Under the pieces are notes generated by a model that was given only the letters and a program-made list of their open reading frames with translations, was not told the origin of the DNA and made no database searches. DNA of 64,000 nt. It comes from Candidatus Hodarchaeota archaeon. GTDB lineage: Archaea; Asgardarchaeota; Heimdallarchaeia; Hodarchaeales; Hodarchaeaceae. Within the stretch, counting starts at the first letter, position 1, and every line of letters starts with the position of its first letter. Where the stretch lies: NCBI GenBank assembly GCA_016840035.1, contig JAEOTC010000154.1:1-64000 (forward strand), in the 5' to 3' direction. Below are positions 28,840 through 37,659 of this stretch, one piece after another. A program made the translations under genes and the position numbers.

Positions 28840-28981
28840 TTCATTATCTCCTGAATAACTTAAATTGTTATTCTGTTTTAAATTTATAAGAATTTTATTG
28901 ACGGAAAATCTTCTGTTCCTTCCTGGGTGATTTTTGATTTTTTTTTTAAGAAAAATTGAGTAAGCAAAGAAACTCGATCAT

Positions 28982-29794
28982 CTAAACAGGTTTTCGAGCT
29001 TTTAAAGTAAACATCATAGGAATTTGTTGATATTCCTTAGGAAGATACCACCAGCCATCTTTTTCCTGGAGAAAAGGAAACATTTCCCAAGAGATGAAAG
29101 GATATTCATGAATAAACTCTATCTGCAAACCAGCAGCAATTAAATTATTCACAATGTAACCAAGATCATGTACCCATCCATATTCTCGTGTATTTTTGAT
29201 TTTCACATCTCCACTCGCATATGATGAGTCATAATCAAACGCAAGAGGTTCGTCTTGATGGAAGTAGGGGAATCGCACTCGTAACTCAGATTCATGTTCA
29301 TCATCAAAAATTAACGCAAAAGGATGGCCTTCCGCGATATAGAAAAACCCACCTGGTTTTAAATAATAAGCAATCATTTCAGCCCATTTTTTCAATTCTG
29401 GAAGCCAAAAAATTGCTCCATGGCTAGTAAAAACTATGTCAAATGACTTTTCTGCAAGATTTGTTTGATCTAATTTACCTATTTCTGTTTGAATGAAAGT
29501 AGCATCTAATCCAATTTCTTCACTTAATTGAGAGGCGAGTTTTATTGCTTGGGATGAAAAATCAACACCTGTTACTTTAGCACCAAGTCTTGCCCATGAT
29601 AAGGTATCTTTTCCAAAATGACATTGTAAATGAAGTAATGTTTTACCTGTAACGTCTCCAACTTCTTTAACTTCAAGATCACTTATGGATATTCCTCCTT
29701 CTCGAAATTTTTTGACATCATAAAATTCACTTCCAAAATGAACCTTGGCTAGCTCGTCCCAGCGATTCTTATTCTTTTCTATATAGTCTTTCAT
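28982..29794 (-). CDS. SAM-dependent class I methyltransferase
   Basis: KTLLHLQCHFGKDTLSWARLGAKVTGVDFSSQAIKLA. Confidence 0.9.
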   Translation of the reverse strand: MKDYIEKNKNRWDELAKVHFGSEFYDVKKFREGGISISDLEVKEVGDVTGKTLLHLQCHFGKDTLSWARLGAKVTGVDFSSQAIKLASQLSEEIGLDATFIQTEIGKLDQTNLAEKSFDIVFTSHGAIFWLPELKKWAEMIAYYLKPGGFFYIAEGHPFALIFDDEHESELRVRFPYFHQDEPLAFDYDSSYASGDVKIKNTREYGWVHDLGYIVNNLIAAGLQIEFIHEYPFISWEMFPFLQEKDGWWYLPKEYQQIPMMFTLKARKPV

Positions 29795-29827
29795 GCTGAT
29801 TCATCCATCATTTCTTCTAAGCTGGAA

Positions 29828-30382
29828 TTAAAGGATAGGCTTCAATTTGTGACTGAAATTCTGATGAACCTTTGATATTTTGGGTGAGATTACAAATGAG
29901 CAATATGATTGAGTGGGATTCTTCTCATAATAATTCTGATGATACTCTTCAGCAATATAATATTCTTCAAATGGAGAAATTTCAGTTACAATTGGATTCT
30001 TCCATATCTTCTCTTGTTCTAAGCGTTTAATTGCATAAAGGGCACTTTCTTCTTGTTCTTCAGAATGACAGAAAATGACTGATCGATACTGCGAACCGAC
30101 ATCTGCCCCCTGCCTATTCAATTGTGTAGGATCATGAATAGCAAAGAAGATTTCTAAAAGCTCATCAAAAGAGATTACACTAGGGTCAAATGTGATTTGC
30201 ACAACTTCAGCATGGCCGGTGATTCCTGAGCAAACTTGTTCGTATGAAGGGTTTTTAATCTTTCCACCAGAATAACCAGATGTGACCTTTGAAATACCTT
30301 CAATATAATTAAATACTGCGTCTAAACACCAGAAACAACCTCCTCCTAAAGTAGCAATAGAATGAGTCTTACTTTTTGTCAT
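29828..30382 (-). CDS. msrA: Peptide methionine-(S)-sulfoxide reductase
   Basis: ATLGGGCFWCLDAVFNYIEGISKVTSGYSGG...GHAEVVQITFDP. Confidence 0.97.
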   Translation of the reverse strand: MTKSKTHSIATLGGGCFWCLDAVFNYIEGISKVTSGYSGGKIKNPSYEQVCSGITGHAEVVQITFDPSVISFDELLEIFFAIHDPTQLNRQGADVGSQYRSVIFCHSEEQEESALYAIKRLEQEKIWKNPIVTEISPFEEYYIAEEYHQNYYEKNPTQSYCSFVISPKISKVHQNFSHKLKPIL

Positions 30383-30549
30383 AAATATCAATTCCTCTTT
30401 GATCCTTTATCTAAGAAGTCTATTGATGTCGATTAAGGTTTTCTATATTTGAAATCGTAATTTCTTCTAAGGGAGCTCAGGAGGAAATTCACAATTTTCT
30501 CTAAAAATGTATTTAGAGTGGACTAAGTATAAGTAGGAGTCAATAGAGG

Positions 30550-31599
30550 ATGACTCTTATGCGAGAAAAGACAATCCTAGAACTTTATGAAGCCATGTAC
30601 ACAAGTCGATACTTAGAAAAAATAGTCACACAGCTTTGGGAGAAGGGAAATATTTATGGAGAAATGCATCTAGGAATTGGAGAAGAAGCAATTATTGCAG
30701 GAGTTCTATCTCACCTAATTCCTGGTGATGCAATTTCTACTGATCATAGGAGCACACCACCATTTGTGATGAGAGGGGTTGACATTGAGTCACTATTATT
30801 GGAATTCCTAGGTCATCCAAAGGGATTATGTTCGGGATTGGGAGGGCATATGCACTTATTCTGTAAAGAACTATTACTTACCTCCTCAGGAATTGTTGGT
30901 TCTTCAGGTCCTTCGGCTGTTGGTTTTGCGCTAGCTACAAAATATCAAAAAACGAAAAATATTGCGGTAGCTTTCTTTGGTGAGGGGAGTATGAATCAAG
31001 GAATGCTCCTTGAATCTCTAAATCTCGCTTCATCACTCAACTTACCAGTCTTATTTATCTGTAAAGATAATAACTGGGCGATTACTACCCGATCCAACGA
31101 GGTTACTGGAGGGGTCTTATTAGATCGAGTGAGAGGATTTGGAATCGAAGCTCGTGAAGTCGATGGATCGGATTGTATGGCCGTATGGCAAGCTGTTGAA
31201 ACTGCCATTCCGAGATTAAGAAAAAGAAATCCAGCTCCCTATTTTATACAAGCTAGTTGTACGCATAACGAAGGACATTTTTTGGGAGACCCATTATTAC
31301 GGTTCCACCGATCCCCCAAGAAGGAATTGGGTGCAGTAACAGGTCCTTTAACTAAATCAGTACTCCATTACAAAGGGGGTCGATTAGATAAGAGAATCAG
31401 TAGTGTGTCCAATGTACTCGCTCTGATTGCTAAGGCAAGAGCACAATTAAGTTTTTCCAATGATCCAATCAGACGTTTAGAGAAGACTCAAACCCACCTC
31501 AAGGACCAATTCGCGCAGATTAAGCTTAAAGTGGAAAAGAAGATTAATTCTATTTCAGAACGGGTTCTAAACCTTGTTCAGGAGGAGGCTTCATTATGA
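30550..31599 (+). CDS. ThDP-dependent 2-oxoacid/acetoin dehydrogenase E1 alpha subunit
   Basis: HLGIGEEAIIAGV, GGHMHLF, VAFFGEGSMNQGMLLESLNLASSLNLPVLFICKDNNWAI. Confidence 0.93.
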   Translation: MTLMREKTILELYEAMYTSRYLEKIVTQLWEKGNIYGEMHLGIGEEAIIAGVLSHLIPGDAISTDHRSTPPFVMRGVDIESLLLEFLGHPKGLCSGLGGHMHLFCKELLLTSSGIVGSSGPSAVGFALATKYQKTKNIAVAFFGEGSMNQGMLLESLNLASSLNLPVLFICKDNNWAITTRSNEVTGGVLLDRVRGFGIEAREVDGSDCMAVWQAVETAIPRLRKRNPAPYFIQASCTHNEGHFLGDPLLRFHRSPKKELGAVTGPLTKSVLHYKGGRLDKRISSVSNVLALIAKARAQLSFSNDPIRRLEKTQTHLKDQFAQIKLKVEKKINSISERVLNLVQEEASL

Positions 31600-32609
31600 G
31601 AAAGATGGAATTTGCCGAAGCGATTGAAAGTGCTTTGAAGCATGCCATGACCAACGATCCAGACATCTTTCTAATGGGAGAGGATGTCCATACATTACGA
31701 ATAAATCTCTTAGCTCAGTTTGGAAAAGAAAGAGTAATTTCTACCTCTATCAGCGAAAGTGCATTTCTTGGAGCAGGGGTCACAGCCGCAATGGCAGGTC
31801 TTCGACCGATTATTGAAATTATGCTGATCGATTTTATTGGCGTAGCAATAGATGCATTACTTAATCACGCTTCTAAAATTCTTACTTTTTCAGGTGGCAA
31901 GTGGAATGTCCCATTAGTCGTAAGAACAAGCTGTGGAGGAGGGTATGGCGATGGAGGACAGCATGAACAGTCTTTATGGGGATGGCTAGCCCATATTCCA
32001 GGATTACATGTTGTGGTTCCTTCAAATCCTAGCGATGCAGGCCAGTTATTGCTTTCTGCAATTGAATCAGACCATCCCGTAATTTATCTTGAACACAAAT
32101 TACTAGCTGACTATTGGTTAGATTATATGGGAACTGGCGGTCGAGAAAATGTTTCTTTTGATGTACCCGAAAAAGGAGCCATTGGAGAAGTCCCTGAGAA
32201 ATGGGAATCATTACCAATAGGCAAAGCTAACATTCTTCGTGAGGGGGATGATATTACCTTAATTAGTCTTGGGGTTTCTGTCCATAGATGTCTTGAAGCT
32301 GCAAATATTTTATCTGAGGATGAAATTTCGGTTGAAGTTCTTGATCTACGCTGGGTTTCTCCGCTTGATAAGGAAGCGATAATTACCTCCGTATCAAAAA
32401 CCAAACGAGTAATCGTAGTTGACGAAGATTACATGCGATTTGGACTATCAGGAGAAATTGCTGCCATTCTTGCAGAAGAAAATATCTCACCTATCCAGTT
32501 TGGTAGGGTTTGCACAGAACACACAATTCCATTTAACCGGCATTTGGAGGACAATGTTCTCCCAAATGTAAATCGTATCCTTGCCCTTGCGAGAAAATTT
32601 AAAAGTTAG
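31596..32609 (+). CDS. 2-oxoacid/acetoin dehydrogenase E1 beta subunit
   Basis: FLMGEDV, ISESAFLGAGVTAAMAGLRPIIEIMLIDF, GGGYGDGGQHEQSLWGWLAHIPGLHVVVPSNP. Confidence 0.93.
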   Translation: MRKMEFAEAIESALKHAMTNDPDIFLMGEDVHTLRINLLAQFGKERVISTSISESAFLGAGVTAAMAGLRPIIEIMLIDFIGVAIDALLNHASKILTFSGGKWNVPLVVRTSCGGGYGDGGQHEQSLWGWLAHIPGLHVVVPSNPSDAGQLLLSAIESDHPVIYLEHKLLADYWLDYMGTGGRENVSFDVPEKGAIGEVPEKWESLPIGKANILREGDDITLISLGVSVHRCLEAANILSEDEISVEVLDLRWVSPLDKEAIITSVSKTKRVIVVDEDYMRFGLSGEIAAILAEENISPIQFGRVCTEHTIPFNRHLEDNVLPNVNRILALARKFKS

Positions 32610-32646
32610 AAAACAGACCTCCTAGGCATAAATGTCATGAATAGTA

Positions 32647-33297
32647 GTGATTCCAATGGAAAATACTTCATACTCAATCTATAATCCAATTAAATGGCCT
32701 TTAATATGTATAGCAGGAGTATTAGCAATTATCCAATACCTTATCTTTAGCTATCTCGCGTTTCTTGCTTTTCCAGAGAGTTTTGATCCGTTTAATAATT
32801 ACTTGAGTCAATTAGGAAATAGTGTAAGAAATCCCGAGGGGGCAATTTTTTATTTTCTTGCGATAATCTTCTCAGGAATCCTTACTGTATTTTTCTATAG
32901 TGGATTCTACTATTATTACTCAAAGAAAAAAATGAATCGAACGTTACAAGTAATCCTGATCTTGGGAATATTGAACGGTATTGCTATTTTTTTAAGTGGA
33001 GTATTTTCAGAATCAGTAAATAACGATCTACACTATATATCCTCCTTTCTGATATTTGTAACCCTCCTTCCATTAGTAATACTGATGAATATTTACATTT
33101 GGAGTGTACAGAATGAACCGAAGATCACAATAGGATTAGGTTTGTTAATCATCATTATAGATTTAATTTTCATAGCAATAGTGATTATAGGAGGAGATTT
33201 ATTTGAAAACGGAGCGATTTGGGAATGGTTATCTTTAGGTAGCTACTTTATCTGGATGTTATCCCTAATTTCCAATATCCTACGAGAGATTGAATAG
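32647..33297 (+). CDS. Multi-TM membrane protein (DUF998-like)
   Basis: Six or so hydrophobic segments; FDPFNNYLSQLGNSVRNPEGAIFY pattern; possible ATG start at 32656. Confidence 0.65.
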   Translation: MIPMENTSYSIYNPIKWPLICIAGVLAIIQYLIFSYLAFLAFPESFDPFNNYLSQLGNSVRNPEGAIFYFLAIIFSGILTVFFYSGFYYYYSKKKMNRTLQVILILGILNGIAIFLSGVFSESVNNDLHYISSFLIFVTLLPLVILMNIYIWSVQNEPKITIGLGLLIIIIDLIFIAIVIIGGDLFENGAIWEWLSLGSYFIWMLSLISNILREIE

Positions 33298-33404
33298 AGT
33301 CATTTAGACTTTCTAAATCTCGAAAACTGATTCCAAAGTAAATCCATTTTTTTAAATAGGAAGAAGATATCGGATTATTTAATAAAACATAGAAGTGATT
33401 GAAC

Positions 33405-33614
33405 ATGGAACCTATCGATTACGAAGCAGAATATGAAGAGATTAAGCGTGTTCTAAAAGAGCATGGAGGGGAATTGGATTATCGAACCTTAAATGAAATC
33501 TTGGCTGATAAATTTGAAGGAATTCGGCTACGACTCAAAACCATGAAGGAAAAAGGATTAGTAGAGTTTGAGGGTGTGGTCCCTTCATTTGATTCTCAAA
33601 TACGATTAATCTAG
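33405..33614 (+). CDS. Small winged-helix-like protein
   Basis: LKEHGGELDYRTLNEILADKFEGIRLRLKTMKEKGLVEFEG. Confidence 0.6.
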   Translation: MEPIDYEAEYEEIKRVLKEHGGELDYRTLNEILADKFEGIRLRLKTMKEKGLVEFEGVVPSFDSQIRLI

Positions 33615-33622
33615 TGTTCAAT

Positions 33623-34651
33623 TTAGATTTCTGGTTCTTCAGATATTTTCACAATAAGTTTTCCTTTGTTTGATCCGTCAAATAACTTATTAAGAGATTT
33701 CGGTGCGTTTTCCAATCCTTTTACGATTTCTTCTCGGTAAATTAGTTTCTTGGATGTATACCAGAGATGTAAATCCTTGAATGCTTCGTCCATTCTCTTA
33801 AAGTAATCAGTTACAATGAATCCCGAAACGGTAGCTCGTTTGACTAAAATATTAGCAAAATTGTAAGGACCCGCAATTCTTTCTGTTGCATTATATTGAG
33901 AAATTAATCCACAGATTACCACACGAGAATGAAGATTCAAATTTCCAAGAGCTGCATCCAATATTTTTCCTCCCACATTCGCAAAATAAATGTCTATACC
34001 ATCAGGTGCTAGTTCCTTTAAACGATTGAAAACAGATTCTGTCTTATAATTGATAGCTGCATCAAATCCTAATTCCTGTGTTAACCAATCACATTTATCA
34101 TTAGTACCTGCAATTCCGATCACCCGACAGCCTTTGATTTTTCCAATTTGACCAACCAAGGAACCCACTGCCCCTGCAGCTGCCGATACGACAAGAGTGT
34201 CATCTTCTTTAGGCTTACCAATATCTAATAGACCAAAATAAGCAGTTAATCCAATCATTCCAAATAAATTAAGAAAATTAGGTAGAGGAACACCAGGAAA
34301 TGAAGGAAGAATATTCATCCAACCTGAACCATCACTAATGAAATAGTCTTGCCAACCAAGCAACCCTGTAACCATAATCCCTTCCTTAAACCGTGGATTC
34401 TTGCTTTTTATAACTACCCCAATTCCAATCCCTCTCATCACACCTCCTATCTTTACTGGTGGTACATAAGTTTCAACAGGATTCATCCAACCTCTATTGG
34501 TTGGATCAAGAGATAAATAGATATTCTTAACAAGAAATTCTCCTGATTGTAACTCAGGAATGTCGGTTTCAGCCAGTTCAAAATCGGATTCCTTCGTTAA
34601 ACCTATTGGCCGTTGCTTCAAAAGCCACTGACGATTGATTTTAGCGGTCAT
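33623..34651 (-). CDS. NADP-dependent MDR-family oxidoreductase (prostaglandin reductase/CurA type)
   Basis: SLDPTNRGWM, FGMIGLTAYFGLLDIGKPKEDDTLVVSAAAGAVGSLVGQIGKIKGCRVIGIAG. Confidence 0.93.
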   Translation of the reverse strand: MTAKINRQWLLKQRPIGLTKESDFELAETDIPELQSGEFLVKNIYLSLDPTNRGWMNPVETYVPPVKIGGVMRGIGIGVVIKSKNPRFKEGIMVTGLLGWQDYFISDGSGWMNILPSFPGVPLPNFLNLFGMIGLTAYFGLLDIGKPKEDDTLVVSAAAGAVGSLVGQIGKIKGCRVIGIAGTNDKCDWLTQELGFDAAINYKTESVFNRLKELAPDGIDIYFANVGGKILDAALGNLNLHSRVVICGLISQYNATERIAGPYNFANILVKRATVSGFIVTDYFKRMDEAFKDLHLWYTSKKLIYREEIVKGLENAPKSLNKLFDGSNKGKLIVKISEEPEI

Positions 34652-34854
34652 CTTTATTACTTCAATTAGATAGATATGAAGAGATTTCGAAGAATTATCT
34701 ATATCTATTCCTGAGATTTTCCCCTGAAAACCCCAGGGCTAGTATTGCCGTATAATTTGCTAGAATGTGGTGTGTGGGGTTCCTTTTCCCAGAAGTAAAG
34801 ATTAATAAATATACAAAATCTGTATTTAATTACGTAGTATTGGAGTGATATACA

Positions 34855-34959
34855 ATGCCTCGACCAGTTAAAAGAGTAGACACAGAATCAAAAGAAAAAG
34901 CAACGGAAGATGCAGAAAAGAATAAAGACACAGTTCCCATTTCGAAACATTATTCTTAA
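34855..34959 (+). CDS. Putative 34-aa peptide upstream of the JAB-E1-E2-E2 operon
   Basis: ATG...TAA: MPRPVKRVDTESKEKATEDAEKNKDTVPISKHYS; GGAG 8-10 nt upstream, TATA-like aaatatacaaaa further upstream; too short for ORF track. Confidence 0.35.
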   Translation: MPRPVKRVDTESKEKATEDAEKNKDTVPISKHYS

Positions 34960-35000
34960 CTTAGACTTTTATCTATTTTTAATCCACATAGGGGATTTAT

Positions 35001-35942
35001 TTGTTGTATTCGCATCAAGAGGAGTCCATTTTCATCCAAATTGATCAGAATACATATGATGAGATGATTAATGAAGGCCTTCTTTGGCCACAAATTGAAA
35101 CAGGTGGAATGCTATTCGGGAATATCATCGAAGAGGAACAGAATCTTGTCATCAAGATTCAAAGAACTTATATCCCTTCAAGTGAAGATTGCATACGTGA
35201 AGCTGCGTATTTTGAAATAGAACCTGAATTTGCAAAAATGATTCTCTCTCAGGAGAGTCTTAAGTATTTGGGCAACTGGCACAAACATCCTGGATATGGG
35301 GGGCCTTCTCAAGGTGATCGAAGGCAAATTCAAGATTTTTTTGGGAATAATCCCCATCTAGATTTTGTTTTAACATTTATCCTTAACTTCCATTCCGATG
35401 CTTTTATTGAACCTATAATTGAGACATATTTTCGGACAGATGAGAATCTAAACTCGGGCCATTCATTTCTAACTCGCTATATCCCTCAAAGCAATCTCAT
35501 ATTCATTCCTTCACAATTAGATGAGCCTAAACCAATAATCCAAACCAGTGGTATTCCAAATGCATTAATATCTCGAATAAAACAAGAACTTGTAAATCTT
35601 TTTGATCATCTTTCTTCCATTGAAGAAATCCAAGAATTTCCTGGGCAAACTCCCGATGAGAAAGTTATTTCCTTTCCCTATACGGTTTTAATTCAGCAAG
35701 AAAAAGTAAACATTTTAATACTGATCTCATTTCCTCCTGAATTTCCTAAAGGAAAAATATATTTTGATATCTCCTCAGAGGATATGTCTAAAGACATTAC
35801 ATTTAAGACTCATCCAGCAGAGACGTTAACCGATCTAGAACTTGTGAGTCCATTCTTAGAAGTGCTTAAATCTGATATCGAGCATGATATCCCAGTGCTA
35901 TTGGAAAAACCTCTCTGGAGAGTTATGCGAGAGAAACTGTGA
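35001..35942 (+). CDS. JAMM/JAB-family metallopeptidase with apparent C-terminal RWD/E2-like domain
   Basis: Complete JAMM motif: E33 (ETGGMLFG), H94xH96 (GNWHKHP), S103, D106 (GPSQGD); C-term VNILILISFPPEFPKGKIYFDI resembles the RWD/UBC beta-meander; TTG start. Confidence 0.88.
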   Translation: MLYSHQEESIFIQIDQNTYDEMINEGLLWPQIETGGMLFGNIIEEEQNLVIKIQRTYIPSSEDCIREAAYFEIEPEFAKMILSQESLKYLGNWHKHPGYGGPSQGDRRQIQDFFGNNPHLDFVLTFILNFHSDAFIEPIIETYFRTDENLNSGHSFLTRYIPQSNLIFIPSQLDEPKPIIQTSGIPNALISRIKQELVNLFDHLSSIEEIQEFPGQTPDEKVISFPYTVLIQQEKVNILILISFPPEFPKGKIYFDISSEDMSKDITFKTHPAETLTDLELVSPFLEVLKSDIEHDIPVLLEKPLWRVMREKL

Positions 35943-37189
35943 ATAAAATGAAATTCTTACTTTACCCAGAACTGGAGACTGAATTAGCTAATCTTCCGCT
36001 CAAGGAAAAGATTTTTCCATTATTTGGAAGAGTTTTTGATGATTTTACCGTATTTCACTTTGTTAGTATAACATCTGATATGAAATCTCTTCGACAAATT
36101 GGATATATCTCGAATAGGGAAACTATTACTGATTTTACACTTGATTTTCCATTCATTCACCTGATAGTTGATACAAAACGTCTTGAAGTTACGAAGATTG
36201 CCATCCATAAGAGTCAAGATGATATTGAAATTATAAGAGAATTTGATATTGAAAAAGTAGATTTAAACAGATTATTTGTTCGAGTTGATAAAGCAGAAAC
36301 TCCATTAAATTTACTTCAAACAAAAACTGTAGCTATTATCGGTATGGGGTCGGGTGGTTCTTTACTCGCTTTATATCTTGCGAAAACGGGAGTTAAGAAA
36401 TTTATCCTCATCGATGATGATCGTCTTGAGGTTCACAATATCATTCGCCATATCTCTGACCTTTCACACCTCGGGAGATTTAAGACTAAGGTAGTGGAAG
36501 AATATATTGGTGCAAGAATACCAGATATTGAAATTCAAACCCTAGAACAAAAATTCGTGATACATACTCGAAAAGATGCAGAGTTTTTTTTGAATTTACT
36601 CTCCGATGTGAATCTGCTAATTGCGGTTTCAGGAGAACACGATGTTAATTTTGCTATAAATGATTTTGTACACATTAATAACTTAACCTTACCAGTTATT
36701 TATGCTGGTACATTTGATGGGGTGAAAGGGGGCTTAATGTTTAAAGTGGATCCACGGAAAGATGATATCTGCTATCATTGTGTATATGCCGATTCTTTTG
36801 CTTATCCCTTGACAGACAAAGAGTTAAAAAGCGATATTCCGACAACTACTGAGTTAGAAAAGAAAATTGTTTACGACCGAACCATGCAGGAACAATTAGC
36901 ACAACCAGGATTGGGATTAGATATTGATAATTTGACGATTTTTCTTTCGAAATTCTGCATAGCTACTCTATTAGACGGACAAGAACACGGTTTATACCGT
37001 TTTCCTTTTAATTTTTATCTCTGGTATAATAGAAACGTATTCCAACCGGATTCAGATGAAATTAAGTTTGAAGGCCTTGAACTTCTCTATTATGAGGACT
37101 TAGAGAAAAATGCTGAATGCCCCTTCCATGGAGAGCAGGTTAAAGCAACTTTGAAGGACAGTGATGAAGGGAACTCCCCCTCATTATAG
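35939..37189 (+). CDS. ThiF/E1-like adenylyltransferase
   Basis: KTVAIIGMGSGGSLLALYLAKTGVKKFILIDDDRLEVHNIIRHISDLSHLGRFKTKVV, canonical E1 nucleotide-binding motif; CYHC and CPFH putative metal ligands; 4-nt overlap with JAB stop (GTG start; alternate ATG 35948). Confidence 0.92.
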   Translation: MNKMKFLLYPELETELANLPLKEKIFPLFGRVFDDFTVFHFVSITSDMKSLRQIGYISNRETITDFTLDFPFIHLIVDTKRLEVTKIAIHKSQDDIEIIREFDIEKVDLNRLFVRVDKAETPLNLLQTKTVAIIGMGSGGSLLALYLAKTGVKKFILIDDDRLEVHNIIRHISDLSHLGRFKTKVVEEYIGARIPDIEIQTLEQKFVIHTRKDAEFFLNLLSDVNLLIAVSGEHDVNFAINDFVHINNLTLPVIYAGTFDGVKGGLMFKVDPRKDDICYHCVYADSFAYPLTDKELKSDIPTTTELEKKIVYDRTMQEQLAQPGLGLDIDNLTIFLSKFCIATLLDGQEHGLYRFPFNFYLWYNRNVFQPDSDEIKFEGLELLYYEDLEKNAECPFHGEQVKATLKDSDEGNSPSL

Positions 37190-37212
37190 TTTATAATTAA
37201 GGAGAAAGTTTC

Positions 37213-37647
37213 ATGTCACTTCGTGGGAATTTAATCGATAGGGAAATAGAAAAATTAAGCAAAATCTTTCCCGACATTCAAAAAAGAGACTTTCTACAAC
37301 TTAAGAATAAAAATAAGTGTGTTCAGGTTAGTTTTCTCACAACTGGGAAATATGCATGTGGGCATTTTGATGTTCTCATTGAGTTCCCATACAATTATCC
37401 AGTTGGTTCACCACTCGTCTGGGTTCAAAAACCCAAAATTCCTAAGAATACTCCACATGTATACGGGTGGGATAAAGAGGGACACGCAAGTATTTGTTAT
37501 CTCCGACCTAAGAAAGACTGGCGTTTAAACTATAGCTCATATGAAACGGCACTGATGGTAGAAATTTGGCTTAAAACTTATTGTAGATGGACTAAAACTA
37601 ATGTTTGGGATTGGCCAGAAGCAGGGGTACTTGATCATATATTTTGA
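37213..37647 (+). CDS. E2 (UBC)-like protein, first copy
   Basis: FDVLIEFPYNYPVGSPLVWVQKPKIPKNTPHVYGWDKEGHASICYLRPKKDW...YCRWTKTNVWDWPEA; putative catalytic Cys95. Confidence 0.85.
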   Translation: MSLRGNLIDREIEKLSKIFPDIQKRDFLQLKNKNKCVQVSFLTTGKYACGHFDVLIEFPYNYPVGSPLVWVQKPKIPKNTPHVYGWDKEGHASICYLRPKKDWRLNYSSYETALMVEIWLKTYCRWTKTNVWDWPEAGVLDHIF

Positions 37648-37659
37648 GCTTAAAGATGG

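Noticed and set aside
34855-34959. Small ORF as a classical ubiquitin or Pup-like modifier
   Set aside because: No beta-grasp length and no C-terminal GG, GGE or GGQ; kept only as an open candidate peptide
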